Below, in pieces: positions 32,473 through 43,730 of a stretch of DNA of 64,000 nucleotides (within the stretch, counting starts at the first letter, position 1; each line of letters begins with the position of its first letter). A program made the translations under genes and the position numbers. Location: assembly GCA_020055645.1 (NCBI GenBank), contig CM034547.1:70962884-71026883 (forward strand). Reading direction: 5' to 3'. Origin of the DNA: Tomocerus qinae. Taxonomy: Eukaryota > Arthropoda > Collembola > Entomobryomorpha > Tomoceridae. The notes beneath the pieces were generated by a model. That model was not told the DNA's origin. It saw nothing but the letters and a program-made list of their open reading frames with translations, and ran no database searches.

Positions 32473-34160
32473 TTATCCATTCACACAATATCTCTCCGTG
32501 TTTAATCTATAATTAGTTGGAATTAGAATATAGCGGGATTTATATTTTATTGACGACACGCTTCCATCCGTCTGTCACTCGATGTATGTGGACACTTGCA
32601 AAATGCATTAATTAATCACAGCCTCCGGTTAAATTTAAATTTTTAAGAACTAAAATTCGATATTCTTAGTCCTGCATTTCACAGGTTAAATTGATAGCGA
32701 AGGCCAGTCAGGATTTTGTAAGTATTATAAGTAGCTATGAAGGTCACCATCTGTAAATAATTAAAATACCGCTAGTTTTCTATATCCTGCTCAATTATAT
32801 TAAAACTGGACACAATGTACCATAGTGTTTATATGAGTTCGACTGCGATGAGTCCGACCGAAGCACAAAAAGTGAGATGAGAAGTGAAGGTGGTTGGTAA
32901 ATAAATATCTTAGGAGATGAGAGTGAGTGGCTGCTGTGAAGATTCTATGGCTAGTACTAATGGCTTTCGTACTTCAATTCGCACTTGTCTAGATCAAATA
33001 AGTGATTTCCCAATTTATAAATTATTATTCACTGATAATTGGCACAAATCATCCTCTAGCTGCTACTGCAGGTAGTTGGGATAAAAAGGGTAGACACGTT
33101 TTTGTACTATTGACCAAGAAATAATTGGGGATTCGTTTGCCAGAGATAATCAACTGGTCAAGTCAGATAATCTTTCCTATTATACTAAATGCATTAAAAT
33201 CATTCACTCTCGTCAACTATATCATTACTTACACTTCTCAGCTGCAGATCCACTCACTACTAAGCTATAACGTCATGCATCTTGTGGTTTGTATTGAAAC
33301 TTGCTCTGTATGTCAACACATTCCTGTGGAAAATCAATTTCGCCTTCTGGCGTCCTCCGAAATTCAATTTTAAAAACATATTTTGTTAATTATGACGCCA
33401 TTAGCAGTTATCTGGATGTTTCGAATAAAATAAATTTTTGTTTTAAAATTCATTTTCCGTTGTAAAACTTGGTCATTGAAATTAAGATATTTCAATTGTA
33501 GTCTACCACTTCTTGTCCCTATATTTTATTCGTCCTTATTAAAACATTCTGGGACATATTTACATTGTCTAATGCTTTCCAAAAATCTACGTTTAGAACG
33601 GGCGGTCGTACTATATGGAAATGAACAAATACAAGGTTCTTTGCCGGAAGTTTTGAAACAATCCGAATTTCAATACAAAGGGGAACATCTCAACTTTCAT
33701 CGTTTAGAATAGAAGCCAATACAAAACCCCAAAGTGTGGTGATATACGTTTTATGAGACTGAGTATATAAGTAGTTAATATATTGCTCTCGAATCTGTCA
33801 GTCGCAGGAAACAAATAAGGAGCTTTTTTTATAAAAAGGTAGGAGTAAGTTTTTTTAAAGCAGTCCTTTTTTCCTTTTTCATGTAGCAATGTGCCCCATT
33901 TACATGTAAATAAAAGCAAAAAAGGAATGCTTTTTTAAAAAACAAAAAGTAGTACGTTTTTGTAAAAAAAGGAGTACCTTTTTTGTTCTCTGGTCGGTGG
34001 CATCTTCTTCTGTTATGTTAGATAGATACACGAGTAGGCTAACGAGTTGTACGCAGTTACTACAATATGTAATTAATAATCCTATGGAATATTAATATGG
34101 TAATTATATGCAACTACCTAAACTAAACTAAGTAATTAGGTTGGGGATCACTTTTTGTTA
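32473..34160. other. Intergenic or upstream region, no gene recognised
   Basis: May contain the promoter and 5' UTR of the exon at 32340-32472. The base composition is mixed, and the tract at 33820-33985 is full of poly-T and poly-A runs around AAAGGAGTACC. Open frames at 33125-33373, 33476-33712 and 33704-33919 overlap and lack domain features. Confidence 0.4.
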
Positions 34161-34167
34161 TTTGGGA

Positions 34168-34330
34168 TAATGAAATGATCGACTGGGCCCATTGAGACAC
34201 CTTGAAGAACATCACAGAATTATAGAATAAATTAGTCACTTATTACATTGAATAACGAAATGATCGACTGAGCCCATTGGGACACCTTGAAGTACACCAC
34301 AGGCTGATAGATTAAATTAGTCAATTATGA
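34168..34330. repeat. 85-bp unit duplicated in tandem
   Basis: GAAATGATCGACTG starts at 34172 and 34257, followed in both copies by GGCCCATTG/AGCCCATTG, GACACCTTGAAG and AAATTAGTCA. Roughly 85 percent of positions agree by eye. Confidence 0.8.
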
Positions 34331-35224
34331 CGTAGAGTCACTTCGATGTGGATGTTGAATGTATTCTGCCAGCTATTGGCCTTATGCCTAGTAGAACTAT
34401 TCACGTTAGAAGAGAAATAAACCAAAAAGGTCTTTGTCTATGATAATCGAAAGTCGTAGCTGCAACTAATTTTGATTGTGTCTAAACTATAACAATTTTA
34501 ATAATTTCAGTTGCAGAAGTAATGATGACTGCCTCTATGGCCTTTCCGAAAATACATTCTGGCAGATTTCACAATCCTTGAGATGCATGATGAAACTGGT
34601 GAAGGTAGATAGGGCACATAACAGATGAACAAGAAGACGAACATTAACAAACGATGATCACTGGTTGACTGACGAAGATTTCGTCTTCATGGACTAGAGA
34701 ATGAAATTATGATTTGAGTGTGTGTATGGAGTGAGCGAGGGAGGGAGGGATGGCTAAGGTTAAGGAAGTAGTAAATGAGTGAACAGCAGAAGATGTTTAT
34801 TAAAAATCTCTGGCTGGGGCACTCAAATTTTTTAGCAACTCAAACTCTTGTTCCCCATTCCCATCAATAGACATTCGACTGAAAGTTCTTATTTCGATGA
34901 ACATTCTATTTATTCTATATTACCATCATCTTACCTATCCAACATTACCCCAGCAGTCTACCAAACCAGCCAACAGGTACCATTAAACCAAGGTATCCCA
35001 AAATTACGTCTTTTAATTGTACAACAAATATTGTATTGTTAAATATAACATTCCAATCCATAAATTCGATTCCTAGACATTGAAAATACTTCAATTTCGA
35101 TAGAAGATAGCCACTTCGCCAAATTAACCTCCGCGCACTTCAAAACATTCCTTAGTTTCTTTACCCATGAACTGCAACCCACAAACAACCTCCAGAAATT
35201 TTTGGCACCTCAGCAGCAAAATGT
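34331..35224. other. Intergenic, nothing recognised
   Basis: No gene or repeat was recognised. The short plus-strand frame at 34848-35042 has no distinguishing features. Confidence 0.4.
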
Positions 35225-35280
35225 ACCCCAACGCATACCTTCATGTGCTAAACTTAGTACATGGAGGTATGCGTTGGGGT
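35225..35280. repeat. Perfect 16-bp hairpin
   Basis: ACCCCAACGCATACCT (35225-35240) pairs exactly with AGGTATGCGTTGGGGT (35265-35280). CATGT and ACATG inside extend the stem. The loop is about 12 bases. A plus-strand open frame (35202-35516) running through it is not considered a gene. Confidence 0.85.
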
Positions 35281-35693
35281 GCATTATTGAAAAAATTAAT
35301 TGGGAAATAAGCGCAGTTTGTTACACTAAAAATTGTGAAGTGGTTGAGTTTGCTTGTAATCATTACATGCGCAGTTTAATAATAAAAATTAAAATTATCG
35401 CATCAAATTCGTTGGAGAGGCCCTGCTTAAATGTTATGTATGAAATAGTTGTACTTATAGTACAGGTAGTGCGAGCTAACAAACAGCAAGGAGACAGAGG
35501 AGATAGATGTATTTAAATGCATCACATGCATACACATAGTTGCTTCTTGGCTGTAGTTATGTTCATGTAGAGATTTATTATCAATTGGCAAGGAATCGGA
35601 TATTTATTCTCCTGGCAAAATTTACACAATCAAAAACCTGGCCTGGCTTACATTTAGACCATTGCATTAAATTCTCAATGCTAACTAATTATT

Positions 35694-35960
35694 AGGTAGC
35701 AGAGCTGCTTTATAGGAATGCTTAATCTGTCTGTCCGTACGTACGTAAGAACGGTTTAAGATAATCAGTTCAAACTTTCTGTAACGTATCTAAAGATGAA
35801 AAGTGAGGCCAAGTTCGAACGGACAAACATCCCCTGTCGGTGGGCGGGGTTAAAACCTAAAATTCATGTAACTTTAGTTCTCCACGTTGTAGAACGTCAT
35901 GAGATAGCTCGTTTGAAAGATTTCTTGCTAGGTCAGGTCAAGGTCAAATCATGTGGATTA
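35694..35960. mobile_element. Truncated copy of the 8.5-10 kb element module
   Basis: CTTTATAGGAATGC, GTCTGTCCGTACGTACG, GATAATCAGTTCAAACTTTC, CATCCCCTGTCGGTGGGCGG and GAACGTCATGAGATAGCTCG match the ordered words at 8470-8600, 9940-10030 and 9790-9840. It is one more piece of the same dispersed family, without array or 3' hairpin. Confidence 0.6.
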
Positions 35961-36693
35961 GAAAATATATTATACAATTTCCATTTGGCTAGAATAGCTG
36001 GAATTAAGTTTTGTATTTTTCTGATTAGTGATTTAAATTTGTGACTAAATATCCGGTGGCTGTTGATTTGGTGAAGGGATGGAGTGAGTAGAGTATAGGT
36101 TATGTATGTATATGTATGAATTAGTTATGCTATGCACATGTTGCAACTTGTTACCTGCAAATGAACAATGAACCTAAGTTGATTGTTGATCCTATTCTCT
36201 CTCTCGTCGACTCAACTCACGTTCATCTCCCATGCCGTGGCGTGGATGCAGATTTGCTAAATATCTATCTGCTATCTGTGCATACCTAAGAGTAAAGGAG
36301 GAAGCGATGGAATTATTTATTGTACTCACAACCTATATACACTTACACATCTGCAATATTAGCACAATACGTCATCTACATTAGGACTGTCCAAAATTTG
36401 CACAATTTTTTGTTTCTTCTCGCCTAGTATCAGTGGCGGCTGTGTGGCAATGGCCATTCATCACAGGGCCCCTGCTCAGCATTAAGTTAAGACGCAATGA
36501 ATAAAATCATTTTTCAAATTAGAGATTCGCGCACATATTTAATATCTTTACTTTGACATATTTTTGATAAAATTGTTGAATAAAGAAATTAATTTGAAAA
36601 TAAAATAAATCAAAACGAATAATCGACTAAAAAGAATTGAAATTAATGAATAATAGAATATGTTCGTTCTTCATTCCCCCTGTTTGGTTTAAA
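35961..36693. other. Intergenic, nothing recognised
   Basis: No exon or repeat was recognised. Confidence 0.4.
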
Positions 36694-36999
36694 CTGTGTT
36701 TTATTTTAGTCGGGTTTTTTTATATTTTAGCTTTCTGGCAGGCTAAAATTAATGATCTAGTGGCTAAAACTACTATACACTACCTACTAGTAATTTACTC
36801 CTCTCGAAAAAGAAGTCCCGAATTACCTTTGAGTTAAAAATGCTTTTATGTATCCAAAATGGATTTAGATAAGCTTTTAAACTCTTAAAATGCAACTTTA
36901 TTATATCAATTTGGAAATTTTGCTTTTTTTGCATAACTTTTTTAATTTTAGCCAAAAATCATTTTAGCCACTATCATTATAACCAGTGGCTAAGTACTG
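36694..36999. mobile_element. hAT-type MITE with 8-bp TSD (TAGCC family, copy 2)
   Basis: 306 bases from CTGTGTTTTATTTTAG to GTGGCTAAGTACTG. The flanks GGTTTAAA (36686-36693) and GGTTTGAA (37000-37007) agree at 7 of 8 positions, the duplication length typical of hAT transposons. It lies in the opposite orientation to 2783-3148 and the same as 43193-43470. Confidence 0.7.
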
Positions 37000-37399
37000 G
37001 GTTTGAATTGGATAGAGTGGAAACTTTCGAAAGCAGCCCTATTTCAGCCCAGTGGCAAAATTAGTGTTGCAATCGTTTGATAATAATTTGCGAGCAATGA
37101 TAAACCAATGAGTCGTAAGGACTAATTGGGTATATATAAATTTAAATGCAATCAGGTTTAGCATAGTTTAATGTTATATCTAATTTGCAAATTGAAAAGC
37201 AATTTCCCAATTACCCAAATGTTTGTCAACAATGGAATGTGAGACGCAGATAGATGTATGTGAATTGGTGAAGCCTAGAGACAAAATCGCAATTGGCAAT
37301 CAACTTCTTTGGATCAAACTCTGTCATTCATGTCATTTAAAGGCGCAGCTATAAACCACTAATTTAGGGGAGCTTGAAAGAAAGCTTTGTAGAACCACA

Positions 37400-38250
37400 A
37401 AGTCTGCTAAGTCCGCTTTTGAACGCTGTCACGGAATTCCACCAAAAACGATCTGACTGACGATCTTCCGCTCTCGTAGACACTTTCTTCTTTGGCGAGT
37501 AGAGTCTCCACCGCTGCTCGCAGAAGGCCTAGACGGTCTTGAATCACTTCAGCCCCGGCGTGTTCATCTGCTACCTCTTGTGCATTGTCGGTTGATTCCG
37601 GAAAGAGAATTTTGTCCAAAATGGTAGCCATAATCTGCTCGTCGATTTTTGCTATGTTCGCACCTTTCCTCTCGACGTTTCTCCACATCCCGTCAACCAG
37701 CATTTTGCAGGGTCCTTCTTTCGCTATTTCTTCCTCCAGGACGGTGATGGCTTGATTAAATTCTTCCCGAGCCGGAGTCCGTTGTGTGCGAAGGAGAACC
37801 AAATGCTGCTCAAGTTCACCTAGTGTAGGCATCTTCTCAGGAAACTTTTTGCTCTTTTTTGTAGAAAATTTTGCTGAAAATTGTGACTTCGTCCTAACCA
37901 GGGGCGCCAATTGAGAAAAGCTAACCTAGCTACTTGTTCTCAACATCATTTGTTCATGAAGTCAGTTAGGATAAATGCAAAAATTCTAGCTATAATTACG
38001 GCAAAATGTTTAAGTGTAAGAGATGACCCTAGGTGAATTGAGGGGAATGTGAGACTGGAGAAACAAGACTTGTAAAGTTAAAGTTTTATTTACAAAGAAT
38101 AGAAGAGAGGTGTGTATACAGCTAAGGGCAAGAGGCGAATGCTTGATTTAGTACAGGTAAGTTCTAGTTTTATAAACTAGCATTGACATAATTTTACTGG
38201 TTGCCACCGGTTTATACTAGGAATTAGCCAAAACTTTTTGTCAACACTAC
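37400..38250 (-). mobile_element. LTR retroelement remnant (BEL/Pao-like, tentative)
   Basis: A fossil on the minus strand. An LTR-like block (about 38248 down to 37912) has TG...CA ends, a TATA-like box near 38175 and AATAAA near 38087. It is followed after two bases by a TGGCGCCCC primer-binding-like site and then a Gag-like region of about 160 residues (37910-37407). That region is rich in Leu, Arg and Glu, with the spacing of hydrophobic and basic residues seen in BEL/Pao Gag N-termini. No protease, reverse transcriptase or second LTR is present, so the element is broken and incomplete. The family call rests on layout and general residue pattern, not on a diagnostic motif. Age cannot be estimated without a second LTR. 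Confidence 0.45.
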
Positions 38251-38629
38251 TGTCCGATTAAAGTTTTGAGTCCAAAATTGCAGTTCTATTGTTCTAATTC
38301 GGCCACGGGATTGGTTAAAATTTTTTAAAATTCGACATTTTATTGGTTATTTCCATGGCGAGATTTCTGTAGGTGACAACTATTTTTTGGAAAGGGACGC
38401 GTGTGACACGCGTGTGACGTCACAAATCGGTTTACACAAATCGGTACACAAAAATTCAGAAGTGCCTGGGAATTCCAAACCTATTTTACTTCTACTAGCC
38501 TTGGGTGTATAAGATAATTGGGTAAACAAGTCACCACGTACTTAAATAAATAACAATAAATTAATAAGTCAACAAACGATATTAAGCAAGATTGTCCATA
38601 TAAAAAGGCTTCATTTGAACCAATTGTGC
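38251..38629. other. Intergenic, nothing recognised
   Basis: Contains GTGTGACACGCGTGTGACGT and TGACGTCA at about 38410. No gene. Confidence 0.4.
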
Positions 38630-38817
38630 CAAGCACGTATTTAGTAGGGGGCGGGGGGGGGGGCGCAGCGCCCCCCTAAATCTGAGAAAAAGAGAATTTT
38701 TTTCTCAAAAATGGCCTAAATTTGTAAAAAAATTTCGCGCTTCGCGCGAATATGTCTTCTTTTTGGTATAATTTTTGCTTCTGCCCCCCCTTGAACAAAT
38801 TTCTAGATACATGCCTG
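38630..38817. mobile_element. 188-bp hAT-type MITE with 8-bp TSD
   Basis: The left end CAAGCACGTATTTAG and the inverted right end (reverse complement CAGGCATGTATCTAG) are followed inward by G-runs. Flanks AATTGTGC (38622-38629) and CATTGTGC (38818-38825) agree at 7 of 8 bases. The interior has the hairpins GGGGCGC-A-GCGCCCC and TCGCGC-T-TCGCGCGA. The end sequence and 8-bp duplication fit hAT. A relative is at 40699-40826. Confidence 0.75.
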
Positions 38818-38825
38818 CATTGTGC

Positions 38826-38990
38826 ATCTTTACTCTACATAAAGATAAAGTGGGGCATGCGCATGGGATTCTTTCACTATTCCTGAATAAATGTTTGTAT
38901 CTACTATGTCCGTAATATTTTGTAATTAATGAGTAAGGGTAATATTTTGTAATTAATGAGCAAGGACTAGGCTATCAATACTGTATATTA
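38826..38990. repeat. Dispersed repeat, inverted relative of 28500-28680
   Basis: CATCTTTACTCTACATAAAG, GGGGCATGCGCATGG and ATTTTGTAATTAATGAG match 28500-28680 in reverse complement. The word GTAATATTTTGTAATTAATG is itself duplicated here at 30-base spacing. Confidence 0.6.
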
Positions 38991-39019
38991 TATTATCACT
39001 AATTTCCTAGTGATGTAGG

Positions 39020-39710
39020 TACTGTTACAATTATCGCTACGCGATATTTTTCAAATAATAACCGCAGTGAAAATCGCTTCTGATTGGTCGATGCATTTTT
39101 GAAATTGACCAATCAGAGCACAGGATTCCATAGCAAAATTTTATATGATTTTCATAAATCATTCCCAAGGGAAATATTTATTTTAACACTGAACTTTGAA
39201 CTACAGACTTGTGATAGGATAGGAAAATACGGACTCACAACATAATCATAACATTTTGCATAAATTTTAAAAGTAAATCTAATTAATTAGTTTGTACTAC
39301 TTCATAGAGAAAGATGAATACGGAGTGTAGTAGTGGTGATAATATTTATGCAAAATGTTATGATTATATGTTTGTTCAGACTGCTTAGTGAAGTAATAAT
39401 CAATTGTAACACATGAAAGCAGTTGCTCTGTTCAGCAAGTAAGCATCATAGAGTTGAGTGCAGTTTATTAGTTTGCGATTATGCTAAAAGTGTGAGTCCG
39501 TATTTTCCTATCCTATCGCAAGTCTGTAGTTCGAAGTTCAGTGTTAAAATAAATATTTCCCTTGGGAATGATTTATGCAAATCATATAAAATTTTGCTAT
39601 GGAATCCTGTGCTCTGATTGGTCAATTTCAAAAATGCATCGACCAATTAGAAGCGATTTTCACTGCGGTTATTATTTGAAAAATATCGCGTAGCGATAAT
39701 TGTAACAGTA
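39020..39710. mobile_element. 691-bp foldback element with 219-bp arms
   Basis: Left arm 39020-39238 and right arm 39492-39710 are inverted copies at roughly 95 percent identity by eye, starting CTGTTACAATTATCGCTACG next to TA on both sides. The 253-base centre holds a second inverted pair (ATAATCATAACATTTTGCAT near 39243 and its complement near 39350), giving a double-nested hairpin. A distant relative of the arm is at 20010-20060. The interior frame (39423-39617) is not convincing as a gene. The TA flank would fit a Tc1/mariner-like or similar donor. Confidence 0.85.
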
Positions 39711-40698
39711 TATTATATTATCCATTCAGAAAATGACTTTTGTTTTTGACGAGGATTATTTTTTGGGAAACTTGTTTTGCATAGTGATCATGGCCAAAGT
39801 GTTTTCAGATCTATGCTGCTCCTTTTGTAGCACATTGTTGAATTTCCACATTGCCGGGCTGCTGGTAACCACCTTCCTATATAAAACCTAATTTTCCATC
39901 GTTCCCACCGATTGGATGTCGGTGGACAATCAGAAAAGAGCCTACTCTTTTCTGATTGCTTCCACATTTTTTATTTCACAAAAGTTCCATGATCATCCGA
40001 CATAGTAGGTTGAAAAAAATCTAGTACTGACAATTTGGGGATCTTCCACTGTATAGTATGTCTGTGAAAAATATTTAGGACTTTACTTTGTGGTGCCGCT
40101 AGTTAGGTCCTTAACTTAAGGTTAATTTTACATTGTGGGATATAATATATATTTTTATTCCAACACTATTCATTTTGATAATTTCAATAATTAATTAAGC
40201 TCAACTACGGCTTGTTAAATAAAAATGCTCAGAACAGAAAATGAGAGATGTACAAAGGTTGTAATCATTTTATTTTCCGAGAGTGAATGAGTTACATACA
40301 GAGGTTAGCGTTAAGCGACTAGAATCGTATTTCGTTGGTTAGCTCCGCAATTAATTTAAATCAATAACTTTATACTAAATCTAGTATAGCTCTATTTTGA
40401 CAGGTTTAAAAATAAACTAAAAGGCAAAACAACCTTTTTATTTTTCCAATGGTACATTTTAAAGTTGTCGTCTGTACTTTTTGACGTTGGTTTTAAACTT
40501 TCTTCGCAGTTTTAGTTAAAGACACTTATCCAGGAATTTGACCAAGAGCAGCACTCGAAAAAGTAGTAGTAAAACCGAATTGTTTTTCGATTTTTACCCG
40601 TTTCTGACAAAAAAATCTCTATTTTTCACGGGATTTAGGAGGGCAACGGCTCCCCTTTGAATACATGCTTAAATAAATTTAATTTGTGTTCTTCTGCC
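39711..40698. other. Intergenic, nothing recognised
   Basis: CAATCAGAAAAGAGCC-TACTCTTTTCTGATTG at 39928-39958 is a short hairpin. Otherwise there is no recognisable feature. Confidence 0.4.
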
Positions 40699-40826
40699 GG
40701 CACGTATCCATCAGGAACCCCAATTATATTGGTAAAGCGATAATTTCTTTTAGCCTTTTTGGAAAGAAATCTTCCTTTTTCTCGGAGTTAGGGGCGCTAT
40801 GTTTCTCTCTAGATACGTGCCTGTAC
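40699..40826. mobile_element. Short relative of the 38.6-kb hAT MITE
   Basis: GGCACGTATCCATCAGG at the left faces CTCTAGATACGTGCCTG at the right (reverse complement CAGGCACGTATCTAGAG). The ends match the 38630-38817 element. No convincing target duplication is seen. Confidence 0.45.
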
Positions 40827-41149
40827 ATCCGAATTAAAATAAAAGAGTTAAAGTTAAGTGTTAAGTTATCATAACAGTAGTCGAAAATTGATTCGGAAGT
40901 CAGGTGGCGGTGGTTTAAGTGATGATATTCGTCGAATTTAAATCCCATTGAAGTATCAACGACATAGCTCCAAAATGCTATCAGCTATCATTAAACAAAA
41001 TAATAAGAGCTGGAAGTTTCTTCATGATACTTTTGCATTAAATCTGGAGGTCACAAAAATATCATTCAAATTGAAACTCACATTTTATAAAAAGGTATTG
41101 GTAAAAGATAATTCGAATTAATGAATACCAAGGAGCCTAGCCTAAATAG
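40827..41149. other. Intergenic, nothing recognised
   Basis: No exon or repeat was recognised. Confidence 0.4.
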
Positions 41150-41275
41150 TTAATTTTCCCAGAAACTAATTAATTAATTTTCCCAGAGCCTGACTAAATA
41201 ATTTTTCCAGAGCCTGACTAAATAATTTTTCCCGAGCCTAACTAATTAATTTTTCCAGAGCCTATATAATTATTT
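41150..41275. repeat. Degenerate 24-bp tandem repeat
   Basis: Five units of TAATTTTTCCAGAGCCTGAC plus TAAA, with CCCGAG and CCTATA variants. Confidence 0.8.
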
Positions 41276-41428
41276 TTGCCTGTACGAAATAGGGTTTTAT
41301 ATCCAAAAATTGTAATACTTCAAAATTGAAACATTAATAAATGAAGAACAATCTCTCTGATTATTGCAGAACAGCAATTTCAGTGTTTTTAGAGACCAAT
41401 TTTGTCATTTGTCAATATTCAGGAAGCT

Positions 41429-41815
41429 TAAGGTGATGGTGTATACGATTTGGGAATCTCTGGTGACTATCAAAATACGTGTTAAAATTTTTTGCCATTC
41501 TTGATATAACTTCCAGAGTTTTACTCCGATTTTCTAATGAAGTACATTTTCGGTAAGGTAAAAACATTGGCTAGGATTTAATTTGGGAAAATTTTGGATT
41601 TTTTTGATTATTTAGCAGTAGCAATGGTTCAAAATTTTATGCGAATTTCTATCCAGATGTCATCATTAAAGTGTGCATTGTATAAAAACTGAGACAATAA
41701 TCGAACATTTTCCCAAATTAAATCCTAACCAATGCGTTTGCCTTTCCGAAAATGTACATCATTAGAAAATCGGAGTAAAACTCTGGAAGTTATATCAAAA
41801 ATAGCAAAGAGAGTT
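41429..41815. mobile_element. Foldback element with arms of about 103 bp
   Basis: Arms 41493-41595 and about 41705-41815 are inverted copies (CTTCCAGAGTTTTACTCCGA / TCGGAGTAAAACTCTGGAAG). A TTAA at 41429 precedes a left flank whose GGGAATCTCTGGTGACTATC resembles the start of the TTAA-flanked element at 56938-57349. The two probably belong to related families. The right boundary is unclear. Confidence 0.6.
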
Positions 41816-42452
41816 TCATAAAAAAGGTTGAAATGTAAACTGCCTCATACTTGACCGGATGTGCAAGTCATAGAATATCCGACATTGAAGCAATAGACTG
41901 ATATCAACTTGACATGAGCTAGAGCATAGAGCTTTTTCTCTATGCCAACGCTGATGGTGTCATATTTTTCATAGTGTTATTGCTTGATCACAGTCAGTAG
42001 TAATTCGATCCCATGGTTACTGATGTCCCACCCAAGGGATAGCAGTGCAATACTCGAAATAATATGAGTGGAAATGCAAATGTGCCTCTACATCCAAATG
42101 TAGCCAGTTCATGGCATGAACAAATTCTTGGGTACATTGGATGAAGGTTTTGCAGTGCAGATTGCTGTTGCTATTGGCTCCCTGTGTTAAATAGCTACAT
42201 ACCATTCAAAATTAGGAACTACCTTGGGAACTTTCCATTTTGTTATTTTGAAGTATTGCACTATTATACTGCCCAGCGTCGAATACTGCGATTGTGTGGT
42301 TATCTCCAGTTAGTTTTTCGGTTAGTAGGGTTATGGGTTTCGGCTACCGTTTGAAGCATATTTTTATTTGAATTTTGAAATATTTCAAAATTTTGAATTT
42401 CGAAATAAAAGAGGAACAGCCCCCTTAAACTTGTCTGTAAAAAACTATACCT
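41816..42452. other. Intergenic, 3' of the PDZ gene
   Basis: No exon was recognised. The open frame at 42017-42205 (minus) has no family features. Confidence 0.4.
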
Positions 42453-42520
42453 GTATTGTCATAGAGTAAATTTCAATGTCTCTATGTACCTTTTAAATCG
42501 TAGCCATAGATACTTCCCCA
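42453..42520. repeat. Dispersed 66-base repeat, second copy
   Basis: Second copy of the 25031-25098 repeat (GTATTGTCATAGAGTAAATT ... CGTAGCCATAGATACTTCC), same orientation. Confidence 0.6.
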
Positions 42521-42525
42521 GCATA

Positions 42526-42546
42526 TTTATTTGAACTTTATTTATT
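42526..42546 (-). terminator. Candidate polyadenylation signals of the PDZ gene
   Basis: Two AATAAA hexamers on the minus strand (42541-42546 and 42526-42531) lie about 210-230 bases beyond the stop codon at 42757. They are the nearest canonical signals downstream of the last exon. Confidence 0.4.
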
Positions 42547-42756
42547 GAAATTTCCCATTCTATTATCTATTCAACTCAAAATTCAACTTATATTAGTACT
42601 TTTCTATTATTACAAAAGGGTGCATACATAGAACTACAAACACTTTATGAAATATTTGAAAAAGGTGAGTGAATACTGAATACAAAAATAATTAATAAAA
42701 ATAAATACAATTTAAATAAGAATGGTAATAAAAATAACTTCATAATCAGATGGTTA

Positions 42757-42974
42757 TTATGTGCATAAATATTGCCCATCTAGTTGTTCACACGAAAAGG
42801 ATTTCGAAGCTTGGCGGTGTAGGCTCTGAATTGCAAAACGTTTCGTTTGGAACACTTCTCGACGAGCAACGTTCAGCAGGATTTCTCCGGATTTATAACT
42901 TTTGAATATTCTCAGCGCCTCGTCGTGGGTAACATCAGCCAACGTTTGACCATTTATTGACAAAATCTCATCAC
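42757..42974 (-). CDS. PDZ-domain protein, exon 3 (last)
   Basis: After the acceptor TTTTTTTGTGGGTAG this exon starts with GT, completing the Gly codon of exon 2, and runs 71 more residues to TAA at 42757. It supplies the second half of the PDZ domain: DEILSINGQTL (strand 4), then THDEALRIFK, whose His at the start of helix B defines a class I PDZ, and GEILLNVARR (strand 6). A tail of about 30 residues rich in Ser, Gln and basic residues follows (QSLHRQASKSFSCEQLDG). The phase agrees exactly with exon 2, so the split-domain model is firm. Confidence 0.9.
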
Positions 42975-43730
42975 CTACCCACAAAAAAATACATTAGGGA
43001 TATTCACTTTAAAGATTATAATTTTATTAATATTTTATTTTAATATAATATTTTGCAACCATACAGGAATTTCTTTATTGGCGACACTAGCGGCTGTCTT
43101 TGGACTAGAAGCTGATTATAAACAAAATTTTATAACATTGTTGGCAATAATAGTTAGCAGAGAGAGATAGAGATAGAGTTTACATAGTGTTTTATTATAG
43201 CCGGCTTTTTTACATTTTAGCCAGCCAGTAGAGTAGGCCATTTTATTCGACTAAATTGGCTGGTGGCTAAAATGGCCATATCTTAATTTACATTGACCTT
43301 AGCTGTTAGCCAGACTAAAATTGACTATAGCCAAATTAATACCAATTTAGCCACTAGCAGTGCTCGAAGACCAGCCGGCCGGCAGGTTGAAATTCTTTTT
43401 AGCCAGTGACTAAAATGGCCAAAAATAGTCAAATGGGGCTATGTCGCCACTAGCACTAGCCGGTGAGTCAAATACTGAGAGCTGATCAAGGTTCAGTTTT
43501 ACTGTAATTTTTCATATTGCGTCATTTAAGTCCAGACTAGTCCCTAGACGGCCAAAAGATTTCGCCAATAAAAATATTCGTCTATTTAATGTTTTTCTAT
43601 TGTGTTTTAAAAATAGGTTGTAGGAAATAAGTACAGACCGGACATGTTCAAAAGTCATAGGACATTTTTTCCCAAAAACCAAAATTTTATTTTTAACGAT
43701 CTTTGCCTAATTTCAAAATTTTCTCAATAC
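42975..43730 (-). other. Intron 2 of the PDZ gene
   Basis: 756 bases, GT at 43730-43729 and AG at 42976-42975, splitting the PDZ domain after the SEG that precedes DEILS. It contains a TAGCC-type hAT-like MITE (43193-43470). Confidence 0.85.
43193..43470. mobile_element. TAGCC-type hAT-like MITE, copy 3, intronic
   Basis: From AGTGTTTTATTATAGCCGGC to GGTGAGTCAAATACT, matching the reverse complement of 2783-3148. It lies wholly within intron 2 of the PDZ gene. No clear 8-bp duplication remains. Confidence 0.6.

Noticed and set aside
35202-35516. 104-codon plus-strand frame
   Set aside because: Starts just before and runs through a perfect hairpin, with no domain features and an AT-rich tail.
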